Shown here one piece after another: positions 45,880 through 57,199 of a DNA stretch of 60,000 bases (the first letter of the stretch is position 1; every line of letters begins with the position of its first letter). Source of the DNA: Tubulanus polymorphus (Eukaryota; Nemertea; Palaeonemertea; Tubulaniformes; Tubulanidae). Location: the NCBI RefSeq assembly GCF_964204645.1, contig NC_134027.1, forward strand, positions 21,194,485 to 21,254,484, read 5' to 3'. The translations under genes were made by a program, and so were the position numbers. Under the pieces are notes generated by a model that saw only the letters and a program-made list of their open reading frames with translations, did not search any database and was not told the origin of the DNA.

Positions 45880-46021
45880 AGTAGTTAAGTAGGGTCACTT
45901 TGGGACCGAGTGAGGAGTGAGGAGCAGTGAGGAGCAATGACGTCATCGCTGACGTCATGGATGACGTCATGGATGACGTCATTGATTACATCATGTTGGT
46001 GGGGGAAAACGTGTTTGGGCG
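45880..46021. repeat. Element 2 left terminal inverted repeat with four CRE sites
   Basis: About 142 bp, matched inverted at 54594-54734 with two or three differences. After a GAGTGAGGAGTGAGGAGC tract come four perfect TGACGTCA palindromes at 45938, 45950, 45962 and 45974, exactly 12 bp apart. TGACGTCA is the binding site of CREB/ATF factors, also used in adenovirus early promoters. The right repeat keeps three perfect sites. Confidence 0.9.
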
Positions 46022-46178
46022 AGAATATCGATAACAATAAAGCGAAGCCATAAAACGTGTTCGGGCCTGATATTTGTGGACAATAAAAACGCGATATAAA
46101 TCATGTTTAGACGTCATTTAACTCGGAGACTTCGGGCGGTTAACATCGGATCTCTTCACATCGACTATCGCGGATATC

Positions 46179-47011
46179 ATGGATTCACCAAGCGGCCGAA
46201 GGACATGTAGTTTAGAAATATGAAGTTCTCCTAAAAAAGCGAAGCTTTCACCCGCATATAGGAAAAGGAAACCGGTTCATCTCAAACTTAATTTCGGTAA
46301 GTCTATTTCTGTTTCGAGACAATATTTCGTAAAATGTATGTATGTTCTAAATACTTAATTTCGTAACTTTATTTTCTATAGACTCAATCGTTAATGATAA
46401 CGCCGTCGATACGCCTCAGTCAATGAAAACCGTCACATCGTCAGATGGTCAACCCGATCCTCATTATTTAGGACAACTCGTTTACGCGTGCGTGAAAACA
46501 TGGCAGGGTTCAAAACGTATCGATCTCAGGACATACGAGTGCTGCGACCGGAAGCACCAGTTATACCCGACTAAAAACGGTATCGCGTTAGATTTGCAAG
46601 AGTGGGTACATATCGACTACTGTAAATCCGATATCGAACACGAAATTGAGCGAGTCAAACAACCAGCGGGATACGTGGGAGTTATGACTATCGGTCGTTC
46701 GAACTTTATTAAAATCTATCGTTCTAGTCTTAATAGTCGTGTATACTTCGATATACGGTTCTATATACTATGCGATGCGAAAGGCGAAACCGTACCTTCT
46801 AGAAAAGGTGTAAAATTCTCTCTCTCAGTGGAAGAAATTAAAAGACATTAATTTTAGCGACGATGTACCCGAACTATCCGATATGAAACCGTGTTGGTAC
46901 GAACAAAGTCATCAAAATCAAGAATATAGATGCGCATACTGCGCAAAGGACACTAGCGGAGTTCGTAATGCTCCAGAATATTCCGCATACGCTCCCAGTA
47001 AGAATAAATAA
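46179..47011 (+). pseudogene. PC4/SUB1-like gene, broken paralogue
   Basis: Exon 1 46179-46296, intron 46297-46381, exon 2 46382 onward; intron position matches the copy at 33931. Exon 1 has TGA at 46221-46223 where the paralogue has a Cys codon. Exon 2 encodes DSIVNDNAVDTP, YPTKNGIALDLQEWVHIDYC and VGVMTIGRSNFIKIYRSSL. The frame is lost in a TCTCTCTC run near 46820, after which KKLKDINFSDD and CAYCAKDTSGV are readable in another frame. Upstream, GACAATAAAAACGCGATATAAATC resembles the sequence upstream of the first copy and may be the promoter. Confidence 0.8.
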
Positions 47012-47019
47012 ATACGTTT

Positions 47020-47460
47020 AATTAACCGTCTAATAATATGTATTGTTTTTCTAACTTTATTATCCACGATTAAATGAAAATAAACGTGTGTCAATAGAAG
47101 TCAATTGTCTTTGTCATTGTTTCGTCGGTCATCAAAATAAACCATTAGCCGTCCATTATAACCATATACATTAGGTAAAACAGTATTCTATTATAAAATA
47201 ATAGTACGTAGTTATAATCATTTCGTTTATATAGCGATAAAACAGTTATTTCATCGTCTAGAAGGTTAAGAGCTATTCGCAGACGGAAATAAGTAACCAA
47301 ACCTTGTGATATGTCATCGAGTTCTCGTTTACGACAATTATCACTATCTCGGCCATAGTTTCAATCGTAACTAATTCTCCATAGTCAATGTCAAATAATG
47401 GTATTTTACACTAAATTAGTGTCAACCAATGTCTATTACTATTAATCATATTTTCTGCTT
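47020..47460. other. Intergenic stretch
   Basis: AT-rich, no gene seen; lies between the PC4-like pseudogene and the family-IV promoter. Confidence 0.4.
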
Positions 47461-47523
47461 ATGAGTATATAGACCCTTGTAAACTAGTCACTTCATTCGT
47501 AAAAAAAAAAAAAAAAAAAAAAA
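47461..47523 (+). promoter_or_regulatory. Family-IV promoter: TATA, histone-like cap site, 23-nt poly(A) leader
   Basis: TATATA starts at 47466; CTTCATTCG (A at 47495) lies about 29 nt downstream and fits the pyrimidine-rich CATTC initiator typical of histone genes. Transcripts starting there would have a leader consisting almost wholly of A: 47501-47523 are 23 consecutive A directly before the ATG. Confidence 0.65.
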
Positions 47524-47880
47524 ATGGCTACCCAATCGATAACCATCACGGCGATCGACCAGTTTGACTGCGTGGTGTGTTTAGAGACGAAATCGACAAC
47601 AGTTACATGCCCGAATCATCGGGTATGTAACAATATATGTGTTAGCTGTTATTCAACACTGGTAAAGATGGCCGGTATACGTAGAAGGCTGACGTGCCCG
47701 TATTGTAGGAGGTTTTGGTTCGCGGGCGGTGCCTTTTTACAAGTCAGGACGTTCGTAGGACGCGGAATGATGTTCCAACGCCGCGATGTAACGGAACTAC
47801 CAAGGCCTGGAGTAGGCGCTCGGCCCACACAAGATGCCCATGCTGAAGATAGACCCGGAATAGGTCGTGGTCGAGAATAG
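47524..47880 (+). CDS. Family-IV RING-finger protein, 118 aa, histone-like 3' end
   Basis: Intact frame. The RING at residues about 16-62 reads CVVCLETKSTTVTCPNHRVC, then ICVSCYSTL, then LTCPYCRRFW, a C3HC4-like spacing. The C-terminal half is low complexity, with Arg, Gly and Pro. No transmembrane segment. Likely an E3-type or other zinc-binding accessory protein; function inferred only from the RING. It is the only copy of this family in the window and the only element 2 gene with both a clean frame and complete control signals (TATA, cap site, stem-loop). The start is fixed by the ATG after the A-tract. Confidence 0.82.
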   Translation: MATQSITITAIDQFDCVVCLETKSTTVTCPNHRVCNNICVSCYSTLVKMAGIRRRLTCPYCRRFWFAGGAFLQVRTFVGRGMMFQRRDVTELPRPGVGARPTQDAHAEDRPGIGRGRE

Positions 47881-47919
47881 TAACTTGGTGAACGAAACTA
47901 AGAACAAACCAATTAAAAC

Positions 47920-47957
47920 GGCCTTTATCAAGGGCAACCTAAATCTCTCAGAAAGAG
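47920..47957 (+). terminator. Histone-type stem-loop and purine element (family IV)
   Basis: GGCCTT-TATC-AAGGGC (47920-47935; one mismatch in the stem) then AACCTAAATCTCT and CAGAAAGAG (47949-47957). A TCAGTG-TATG and CCTCGCTTATATGC segment follows, as after the other copies. Confidence 0.75.
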
Positions 47958-48029
47958 TCAGTGTATGAACCGCCAAGCTCCTCGCTTATATGCTTATATG
48001 CTTATATCATCAGTTCTTATAAGGACTCT

Positions 48030-49197
<1,168 letters not shown>

Positions 49198-49202
49198 CTT
49201 GT

Positions 49203-49599
49203 CTAATACGCTTCGCCGCTAACACTTCTCTTTATACGTTTGCCTGTGTAAATAACCCGCTGTTTTCGTTTTCTCTTTTGACCTTTTAATGGTTTTGTAC
49301 CGGTTCGCACTTTACCCCGGATAATACGACCCATTGTTTCTAATCCGCGATCTTTAATGGCTGTGGCAAAATTCTTACCACCTACGACATCGCTCGCAAC
49401 GTGCAAACCCGTTCTTAGTAAATGAGGCAGCCATATTTTTCAATAGGGGTATCGCCGGTCGAGCGAGACCGCCTAAAACAGAAGCAAATCCAGCACCGCC
49501 TTGTATAGGCGATGATGTGTACACGTCGACTCCGGCACCGCTTTGATTTGCGTAATATCTACAACAGACATCGTGATCTATTTCGCAAATAGCCCTCAT
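49203..49599 (-). pseudogene. Core/pX-like basic structural protein, one frame break
   Basis: ATG at 49599. The first part has YYANQSGAGVDVYTSSPIQG, then GAGFASVLGGLARPAIPLLK, a Gly/Ala-rich segment with an amphipathic, possibly membrane-active helix. The frame changes near 49420. The second part has VASDVVGGKNFATAIKDRG and a very basic C-terminus (KPLKGQKRKRKQR; GKRIKRS). This layout resembles the small protein VI/X-like structural proteins encoded next to capsid genes in adintovirus-like elements. Its ATG overlaps the stop of the upstream minor capsid-like gene (ATGA). Confidence 0.6.
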
Positions 49600-50129
49600 A
49601 TTAATATATTTTTCTTTTTAAAATGTAAAACAAGATTAACTTTTCCTTTTTTAAAAACAGGTATTTTACCCGATTCTCTTCTTATAAAGACTTCTATAGT
49701 CTGAAAATTACTCCTTTGCACTGGAAAATATTGTAATTTGTTAAACTCTTTTCCAATAACCTTTCCAAAATTTATCGTGTTTAAATGTACCATACGCAAA
49801 AGATTTGCGCTCTGATCGCCGACTAGTCGGGGTTCTATAACATCGCTATATATCATCAAATTATGATAGTCGACGTTTATATCGACACATCTAGACGCTG
49901 TGACTTCGATGTATTTGTAAATAGTTTTGGTACCATTACTATCTACAAATGGTCCATTTTTCTTCGAACCCTGACGAAGGTCGTTAGGTATATCGTTTAC
50001 CGGTATACCAGATTTGAAGCCTAAAATCCACGCTATATCGTTCGTAAAAGTTAACGAACACTCGTCGTAAAACTTCACATTAACTTTATGACTTAATAAC
50101 GACTGACTTTGAACAGTTCCGAAAAACAA
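49596..50129 (-). CDS. Minor capsid (penton-like) protein, 5' end missing
   Basis: About 177 residues. The visible N-terminus FFGTVQSQSLLSHKVNVKFY has no ATG; a TGA lies upstream in frame at about 50138, so the first codons are lost. Features: DECSLTFTNDIAWILGF, NVDYHNLMIYSDVIEPRLVG, LNTINFGKVIGKEF, and a C-terminal FQTIEVFIRRESGK then VNLVLHFKKK typical of beta-rich minor capsid/penton-type proteins in these elements. The role is inferred from style and from position before the pX-like and capsid-like genes. The stop TGA overlaps the next ATG by 4 nt. The upstream edge abuts a polymerase fragment. Confidence 0.55.
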   Translation of the reverse strand: MFFGTVQSQSLLSHKVNVKFYDECSLTFTNDIAWILGFKSGIPVNDIPNDLRQGSKKNGPFVDSNGTKTIYKYIEVTASRCVDINVDYHNLMIYSDVIEPRLVGDQSANLLRMVHLNTINFGKVIGKEFNKLQYFPVQRSNFQTIEVFIRRESGKIPVFKKGKVNLVLHFKKKNILI

Positions 50130-50139
50130 AGAAATCGGT

Positions 50140-53100
50140 CATCAGTATAAATAATGATGACGATTTATGCCTAGCGAGGGCGCTAGTCGTGGCGAAGGCG
50201 CGAGCCGATAATGACCCTCGTTATAACATAATTCGTAAATGCGAAAAATCACCGCCACGAGAAGCCGCTCTCGCATTGCACCAGGCGACAGGAGTCCCCA
50301 CCGGAAAGTGTGGAATCCCCGAGCTGGACAAAATGGTGAAGGCTAAACTTGACGATTATTATGTTTTAGTGGTGACTGGAGACGATAACGCATACCACGT
50401 ATTGTACAAAACGATAAAAAAATATTAACCCAGGATTCAAATGCGAAGAAAATAATCCTTTTATACACGAATGGCCACTTCGACGTCGTATCGTCAATGG
50501 CTGCATTTACGTGTCGTGTATATTTCTGTTTCTCGTGTAAAAAGGATATAATACAGCCGAAGCGCATCGTTGTAATGACAAATGTTCCTTATGTCGTGGC
50601 GATTGCGCTCGAGAACAGAGGGGCAATTATTTTTGCAATCGTTGCAATATGTACTATAAATCGGAAGCGTGTTTTGCCAATCATTTAAGACCTTTGGCAA
50701 CAGGTCAAAGCCTTTGTAATTCGCGGGCACGGTGTATGCGTTGTGGCTCTATTATTCCCCGATCGAAACTGGATCCTAAATTACACGATTGCGGTAAAAA
50801 GTATTGTTCCTCGTGTAAAGAAAAGCTACCTATAGGCCATCTTTGTTGTATTGGGGTGACAAAAGGTCAGGTGCACGTGGTCCCCGAAGGCGATAAAAAC
50901 ACGCATCAATTAATCAATCCTTATTTAGACGCGAAAAGCGAAGAATTCAAAATTAGAAAATTTATAGCGTTTGATTTCGAAACGACTACTGTGGATTCGA
51001 ACCACGTTGTAGTATTAGGTATAGCACACAGAACGTGTCAAATGTGTAAATGGTCAAGGCGTACTCCAGACTCGTCATGCGACCATTGCGGTAAACACGA
51101 ACACGTGTTCAAGTCGGATATCGATTTCTGCAAATGGCTGTTTACTGAGGAGAATAAGGGTTCCACTGTTTTTGCGCACAATTTTCAATCGTTTGACGGC
51201 TATTTTATTTTAAGATATTTGGTTTCGCAAGGCATACTACCGGACATAGTACCAAACGGTGGTAAAATTATGACGATGTCTATCCAACATTTGGACATTA
51301 AATTTTTGGATACTTTGAATTTCCTACCTATGAAACTTGGTAAATTACCGGAAACATTAGGTATTCCGGAATTGAAAAAGGGTTTTTTCCGTATACTTTT
51401 TGTACTGGAGAAAATATAAATTATGTAGGACCGATTCCGGATTTACATTATTATAATCCTGATGGCATGAGTTCCAGTGAGAGGAACGAATTTGTAAAGT
51501 GGCATACAGAGCGCCGGTCTGAAAATTTCGTTTTTGATATGCAACACGAGTTGATAGGGTATTGTCGGTCCGATGTTGACATATTAATGCAATCGGTCAT
51601 TAATTTCCAACATCAATTCTTTGCACTTACTTCAGTCGATCCTTTTAGAAATTCAATTACCATTGCGTCGGCATGCAATCTAGCGTTAAGAACAAATTTC
51701 CTAAAATCGGAAACAATTGGCTTAATACCCCCAGGCGGTTATAGACCCAATGCCAAGTTTTCAAAAATGAGCATCCGTTGGTTAAGATGGCTATCTGAAA
51801 ATAATAATATTCGAATTCAACATGCGTTGAATGGCGGTGAAGTAACTATTGACCGCTATAAAGTGGATGGTTACCACGCCGAATCAAACACCGTGTATGA
51901 ATTTCATGGCTGTCTGTACCACGGATGCCCTGAATGTTTTAAAAATTCAGATATGCAGTCGCCGGTGCGGCCCGATAAAAAATTTGGTGAACTTTATCAG
52001 GCTACGTTAGAAAAGAGTGCAAAGATTAGGGCCCTTGGATATAATTTGGTGGAATTTTGGGAACACGAATATTGTAACTTGGTGAAAGAAAACCGTGTTT
52101 TTGCCGATTTTGTAAAAGAAGTAGATATTTCTGACCCGTTATTACCGCGTGACGCATTTTTCGGCGGTCGAACTAATGCAATCAAAATCTATCATAAGGC
52201 CGAAGATGATGAAAAAATTAAATATATTGACATATGTTCGCTATACCCGTACGTTAATAGTCGTTGTAGCTATCCAATAGGTCACCCAACAGTTATAACT
52301 GAAAATTTCGGTGATATCAAAGATTATTACGGGTTGATTAAATGCCGAATTTTACCACCTCGGGGCTTATATTTACCCATCCTTCCATACAGAGCCAATG
52401 GCAAATTAACCTTTCCTTTGTGTCGCTCGTGCGCTGAAGATAGTAATCAATGCGAAAGGTGTCGCCACTCGGAAGACGAACGTGCTATTACCGGAACGTG
52501 GGTCAGTTTAGAGATCCAAAAAGCCGTTGAATTGGGATACCGTATTATCGGTATATTCGAAATTTGGAATTGGGAACGTAGCGAAACCGGATTATTTGCA
52601 GACTATATAAGAAAATTTCTAAAAGTAAAAACCGAAGCTAGCGGGTGGCCATCTCCCGATATGACTCGCGCCGAAAAAGACCAATTTCTATCCGATTATT
52701 TCGAGCGCGAGGGTATCCGTCTCGAAGAAAATAACATAAAGAAGGCGAAGGGCATGCGAACTGTCGCCAAAATATGTTTAAATAGCATGTGGGGTAAACT
52801 CGGTCAAAATGAAAAAAAAACCACTGCTAAATATATTTCAGACCCCGGTGAAATGTACAGCATGCTTTTAGACGATAGTTTGGAGATACAAGATTTACTG
52901 GTGTGTAACGAAGAGGTGTTAAGGGTGCACTACAGAAAACGCGACGAATTTGTCGAATCCTCCGGTAAAACTAGCGTCGCCTTAGCCGCGTTCGCAACGG
53001 CGCATGCTCGACTAATTCTCTATAGTTATATGGAGAAACTAGGGGATCGAACCCTTTACACGGATACCGACTCAATCATTTACACCGTTAAACCTGCTCA

Positions 53101-53420
53101 ATGGGATCCGCCAACTGGAAACTTTTTAGGGGATATGACCGATGAGTTGGCAGATAAATACGGAGATGGTGCCTATATTTCGGAATTCGTTTCGGCCGGT
53201 CCGAAAAACTATGCATTCCGTGTTTTCAGTCCGCGTGACAATAAATTCTCATCGGAATGCAAAGTGAAAGGAATTAATTTGAATTTTAGAAATAAACAAA
53301 TAGTCAACTTTAAATCAATGGTTGATATTATAGTCGGTGAAAAATATGATCATTTGTACGTTTCCATTCCAAACAAGATAAATCGAGACATCAAAAAATG
53401 TTCCATTAATTCGCTTTTAG
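50140..53420 (+). pseudogene. Family-B DNA polymerase, 5'-truncated and frameshifted (element 2)
   Basis: About 80 percent identical by eye to the 38400-41700 polymerase. It starts at DDDLCLARALVVAKARADND; the zinc-finger exons and pre-polymerase region are absent, replaced by the capsid cluster. Cys-rich block CMRCGSIIPRSKLDPK and CSSCKEKLPIGHLC, Exo I FDFETTT, Exo II FAHNFQSFDGYFILRYL, Exo III GYCRSDVDIL, motif A YIDICSLYPY (proline kept), motif B NSMWGKLGQ, motif C YTDTDSIIY. Frame changes occur near 50415 (an A run), between 50540 and 50650, and near 51385 (a T run). The C-terminal tail after INRDIKKCSI differs from the other copy. Homopolymer positions mean two of the breaks could be assembly errors, but the 5' loss is real. 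Confidence 0.88.
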
Positions 53421-53499
53421 AGGATTTGATTCTTTATCTCATTCTATTACTCGCTGTGGACCGTGCAACCCTAATATTAACCCACTACCGACTACGACG

Positions 53500-54165
53500 A
53501 TGGCTTTTTCCAGCGACTTTTGGAAAAAAGAACAGGATGTGGAAAGAAGCGAAATTCCAATTTTTTATACCGCTACCGGTGATGTTAAATGTCACTGCTG
53601 AATGAAACAACTGGGTCACGATGAGGATCCATTTGATTTCGTCACAAACTGTTGCGAGAAGATCATTTGCTTCAGGTGTTTCAGTGAGGCAGCGGCCGAC
53701 CAGATCGACCAAGAACATATTATTTGCCCGCTTATGCGCATAAGCGGGTTTGAAGAACACCTCGATGAATTTTTTCAAGCTGGCTGTTTTGGACAAGTAC
53801 CCGGCTTGGATAGGGACGAAAACGTTTGTCGTGCATGCGCGCTCCGATACACGACCGGACAGATGCCTTGTTGCAGCGAACCTGTGTGCGAAGAGTGTGT
53901 CGTACCGTTGAATGAATCGTCATCGTGCCAGTCATGTCAACAAAACATAGATTTAACTTGTTGTATTTGCTACGAACCATGCATCGATAAGCCAATGAGG
54001 TGTTGCAACAAACAAATACATGTAGCATGTATTAAAAAACTGAAAAATGTGCGGGGTTTCGAATGCCCTAATTGCCGAAATGCGTACAGTGATCCCATAC
54101 CGTCGATGTTTCCGAGGGTCATGCCATCGTATAATGTCCAAAACGTATACTTCGACGCTTACTAG
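53500..54165 (+). CDS. Family-II zinc-module protein, about 221 codons, one in-frame TGA at a Cys position
   Basis: A frame from ATG at 53500 (MAFSSDFWKKEQDVERSEI) runs to TGA at 53599-53601 and then continues without a break from MKQLGHDEDPFDFVTNCCEK to 54165. Two related copies (26340 and 29745) have a Cys codon where this copy has TGA. Downstream ATG 53602 gives a 187-residue protein. Zinc modules: CCEKIICFRCF (about 53650), CRACALRY with CCSEPVCEEC and CQSC (about 53830-53935), and a RING-like CCICYEPCIDKPMRCCNKQI then HVACIKKL and CPNC. Architecture is like family I, so the two are probably homologous. It follows the polymerase on the same strand and ends with AATAAATAAT rather than a stem-loop. 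Confidence 0.75.
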
Positions 54166-54245
54166 TCGTCGCGGCTACATAGCAGGATATTTAAAAAACG
54201 GTGTAAAATATTTGTAAAATAATTATCTGTATAAATAATGTAATA

Positions 54246-54352
<107 letters not shown>

Positions 54353-54477
54353 TTGTAATTAATTAATAGTTCATTTTGTTTTAGTGGTGACTAGAGGAGA
54401 TCGTCATTTTTGTTTTAGTGGTGACTAGAGGAGAATAATAAAACGCGCAATTAAAAACCATATGGAATCGTGTTAAA

Positions 54478-54530
54478 TCAGTTAACCGGATCAAAAGCCC
54501 TTTTTAGTGTATACGAAATAATTACAAAAG
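54478..54530 (-). pseudogene. Possible inverted PolB C-terminal tail
   Basis: On the - strand, just inside the right terminal repeat, a frame ends YTLKRAFDPVN then stop. The intact-length polymerase of element 1 ends with YTKRAFDPADRYN. The shared block is short but nearly identical, and the element 2 polymerase has lost its own tail, so this may be the displaced end of a polymerase gene. Confidence 0.4.
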
Positions 54531-54593
54531 TCATTGTTCTATCGGATACAATGGCTCGGCTATTATAAACCCATTGTTTTAACATCATCGTTA

Positions 54594-54734
54594 TTCCCAA
54601 ACACGTTTTCCCCGCCAACATGATGTAATCAATGACGTTATCCATGACGTCATCCATGACGTCAGCGATGACGTCATTGCTCCTCACTGCTCCTCACTCC
54701 TCACTCGGTCCCAAAGTGACCCTACTTAACTACT
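54594..54734. repeat. Element 2 right terminal inverted repeat
   Basis: Inverted copy of 45880-46021 with three perfect TGACGTCA sites and one changed to TGACGTTA, then CCTCACTCGGTCCCAAAGTG and CTTAACTACT. Confidence 0.9.
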
Positions 54735-55300
54735 TGTGACCAATGCTAATATCGGGATCCGCTGTGCACAGCAAGGCTAATTTGCACCGGCATAGACTCA
54801 GGCAGGGAGAATGGGGAAAATATAATACATTGCCCATTCTGCCGAAATGTAATCTATTGGGTCCGCGTTATGAATCGACACAGGCGAATGGTTCGTAAAC
54901 GGATAGAGAGGACTAATCGGCGTTGACAGCAACAACAGCAGCAGCGCCAAGATGATTATGACGACGACGATGACGATGACCACATGCAACCCCTTTAAAC
55001 AGCCCTTCTAAGGGCTAACTTCAATTTCCAAGAAAGAGCCAGTGCTAACAAGCCTCGCCTCACCTCGCTTTATGCTTCTGTGCTTTTCTCCAAGTTATAA
55101 CAAAACTTTTTTCCTCGGTGTTTGTATTAGCGGCATGTAATCATTTTTTGATCTATAACTAAATACCTGGCTAAATTTGAAATTTTTGTAGTGAGTAAAA
55201 CAATCATTTGGCACTCCAGGGTTAACCAATTATAGTATACCCATTTTGGATTTTATTACATTAACAACAATTCGAAAGTGTTTATTTCTCATGCTACAGA
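54735..55300. repeat. 566-bp direct repeat, right copy, flanking element 2 (decayed family-III gene inside)
   Basis: Matches 45314-45879 end to end. It begins in the middle of a family-III RING pseudogene and includes LICTG-, CPFCRNVIYW-encoding sequence, the CAGCAGCAG tail and the stem-loop at 55001. Beyond 55300 the sequence continues into the normal CACAATTAAGTGGTTAAAAA flank, as at 42960. Confidence 0.9.
55001..55038 (+). terminator. Histone-type stem-loop and purine element
   Basis: AGCCCT-TCTA-AGGGCT (55001-55016), CAAGAAAGAG (55029-55038). Confidence 0.8.
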
Positions 55301-55309
55301 CACAATTAA

Positions 55310-55525
55310 GTGGTTAAAAACATTAATGAGATAAATATGAAATCTGGTCAGTACTCCCCATATGTGACGGAATATGCAGTATGAAAATTATGCAATTAAG
55401 TAATTTAGAAACCAAATCGAATAGACAATTAAGTAGTTAAAGACCCATGATTCATCCATTAAAAACATCTAGTAGCTATTGCGTATAAAATACTCGTGAG
55501 AAAATCTCGAAAATCCATATCCAAA
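55310..55525 (+). promoter_or_regulatory. Promoter cassette (family V, copy c)
   Basis: Same modules as copy a. TATAAAA starts at 55484, 42 nt before the ATG at 55526. Confidence 0.75.
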
Positions 55526-55813
55526 ATGACGACCAAAGCAGAAGCAAGATTTTTTCATTGTGACTACGCCAGAACACGGGAGTGCTGTGGGTGTCTTGAA
55601 GGACAGCAAGCATTGGTGGCTTGTGAAAATCACCCCATGGTCAATTATATTTGTATGGGGTGTTTTGTTCAATTAGTTGAACTACGGCCGGAGAGTTAAC
55701 ATTATATTAAGTGCCCAATATGTTGCCTGGAATGGTACTTTGAGCTGATGAAGGCACGCCGTCCAACGTTGAGTGGTATGCGTGAAATGCCACGTAAGGA
55801 AGACGATGAATAA
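55526..55813 (+). pseudogene. Family-V RING-type gene, internal TAA identical to copy a
   Basis: MTTKAEARFFHCDYARTREC, CGCLEGQQALVACENHPMVN, YICMGCFVQLVELRPES, TAA at 55697-55699, then CPICCLEWYFELMKARRP, ending at 55811-55813. The length (95 codons) and the stop position (codon 58) equal those of the copy at 43287. Control signals are present on both sides. Confidence 0.7.
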
Positions 55814-55846
55814 GAAGGGTTGTGAAACGCTACAGCAAAAACATAC

Positions 55847-55894
55847 GGTTCTTAGAACCACCCTAAAGAACCACCCTAAAATTCTCAGAAAGAG
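55847..55894 (+). terminator. Altered histone-type stem-loop and purine element
   Basis: GGTTCTTAGAACC has lost most of its loop, and CACCCTAAAGAAC is duplicated, then CAGAAAGAG (55886-55894). It is probably inactive as a stem-loop. Confidence 0.6.
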
Positions 55895-55969
55895 ACAGTT
55901 TTGCTAAGCCCCTCGCTTAATACCTCAAAGAATGCAATTAAGTAATTGAGAAACAAATACCATTGACCC

Positions 55970-56530
55970 ACAACAACAACAACAGCAGCGCCGACGATGA
56001 TGACGACGACGATGACCGAGGTGTTGTAACAAAATCATTTGCGATATCTGTTTTGATAACGCGGCTGAGGATCAGATGGATCAGGCAAGAATCATGTGCC
56101 CAATGATGAGAATCATTGGGTTCGAAGAACATGTTGACTCTGTTTTCAGCAATGGCTGTACCAGTTCAGTTCCTGCGCTCGGTCGGGAGGAAGATGTATG
56201 CAGGGGGTGTGTTTGTGCACCCATCAACTGATCAGATGCCGTGTTGTCATACACCAATATGCGATGAATGCAGCAACAAAATCAACCACTCGCAACATCA
56301 TCAATGTATATTTTGTAGTTCGATTCTGGACCTGACGTGCTGTGTGTGTTTGGAAGTGTGTGTGGATACACCGACAACGTGTTGAAGGAAGCAGATCCAC
56401 GTTAAGTGTATAAAACGCTTAAAGAACACACGAGATTACGAATGTCTGTATTGCCGAAGAGATGTCAGCGATCCACTGCCGTTGGAACAATGTCGTTCAA
56501 TCCCGACATATACGATTAAGAATGCGTGAT
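55970..56530 (+). pseudogene. Family-II zinc-module gene, decayed, TGA at a Cys position
   Basis: CCNKIICDICFDNAAEDQMD and ARIMCPMMRIIGFEEHVDSV in one frame, then a frame change, MPCCHTPICDECSNKINHSQ, CIFCSSILDLTCCVCLEVCV, then TGA at about 56383 where 44400 and 53990 have Cys, then RKQIHVKCIKRLKNTRDYEC. It starts within a CAACAACAGCAGCGCCGACG tail typical of family III, so it is fused to another copy. Confidence 0.75.
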
Positions 56531-56579
56531 ATTTTAATATACGCATAACTTATGTATACGAAGAAAAATGGTCTTTTTC

Positions 56580-56767
56580 GAGTACCCTCGATATGTGACG
56601 GAATGGGACAGTATGAAAATTACGCAATCAAGAAATTTAGAATCCAAACCGAATAGACAATTAAGTAGTTAAACCCCCATGATTCGTCCATTGCAAAACA
56701 TCTGCCGCGTAAAGTAGCTATTGCGTATAAAATACTTGTCAGAAGATCGCGAAAATCAATATCTAAA
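56580..56767 (+). promoter_or_regulatory. Promoter cassette (family III', second copy)
   Basis: CCCTCGATATGTGACGGAAT, CAATTAAGTAGTTAAACCCC, GTCCATTGCAAAACATCTGC; TATAAAA starts at 56726, 42 nt before the ATG at 56768. Confidence 0.75.
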
Positions 56768-57097
56768 ATGTCTGGTGCAAGATACATGAGCTTTCCCAAT
56801 GGCGCAAAGGTCGTTATCTAATGCGGGGTATGTTTAGAGACTGGTCAATGGTACTGGCTACTATGTAGCAAGTGTCAATACCGAAACTTGACGTGTGGAA
56901 GCTGCGTCTCAGCTATCGTACGAAGAAATCTTGAACTGGAGCATGAAAACGCAAATGATGTATTTTTGTGCCCTTTCTGCAGAAACGTGATAAACTGGAC
57001 ACGTATGTTTGCGGAGTATATATGCAAAGAAGAATGCCGAACTCGTCGAAACCGAAGACGACTTCATCAGGGACGTCAGCAGCAGCAGCGCCGATAA
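56768..57097 (+). pseudogene. Family-III' RING-type gene, single internal TAA
   Basis: MSGARYMSFPNGAKVVI, TAA at 56819-56821 (codon 18), then uninterrupted CGVCLETGQWYWLLCSKCQY, LTCGSCVSAIVRRN, FLCPFCRNVINWTRMF and a basic, Gln-rich end at 57097. The TAA is shared with the copy at 44786. Without it the length and RING spacing equal family III. A weak stem-loop-like TTCCTTTTGAGGGCC follows near 57160 without a purine element. Confidence 0.7.
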
Positions 57098-57199
57098 TAA
57101 TGACAACACTGCTGAAGAATACAACTACGACGACCTACGCCTACCATATCCTCAAAAAGTTCCTTTTGAGGGCCACTTCAATTTTCAAATGGTTTACTA

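Noticed and set aside
55923-56115. CAACAGCAGCGCCGACGATG tract as a separate Gln-rich gene
   Set aside because: It is the 3' tail of a deleted family-III RING copy fused to a family-II remnant.
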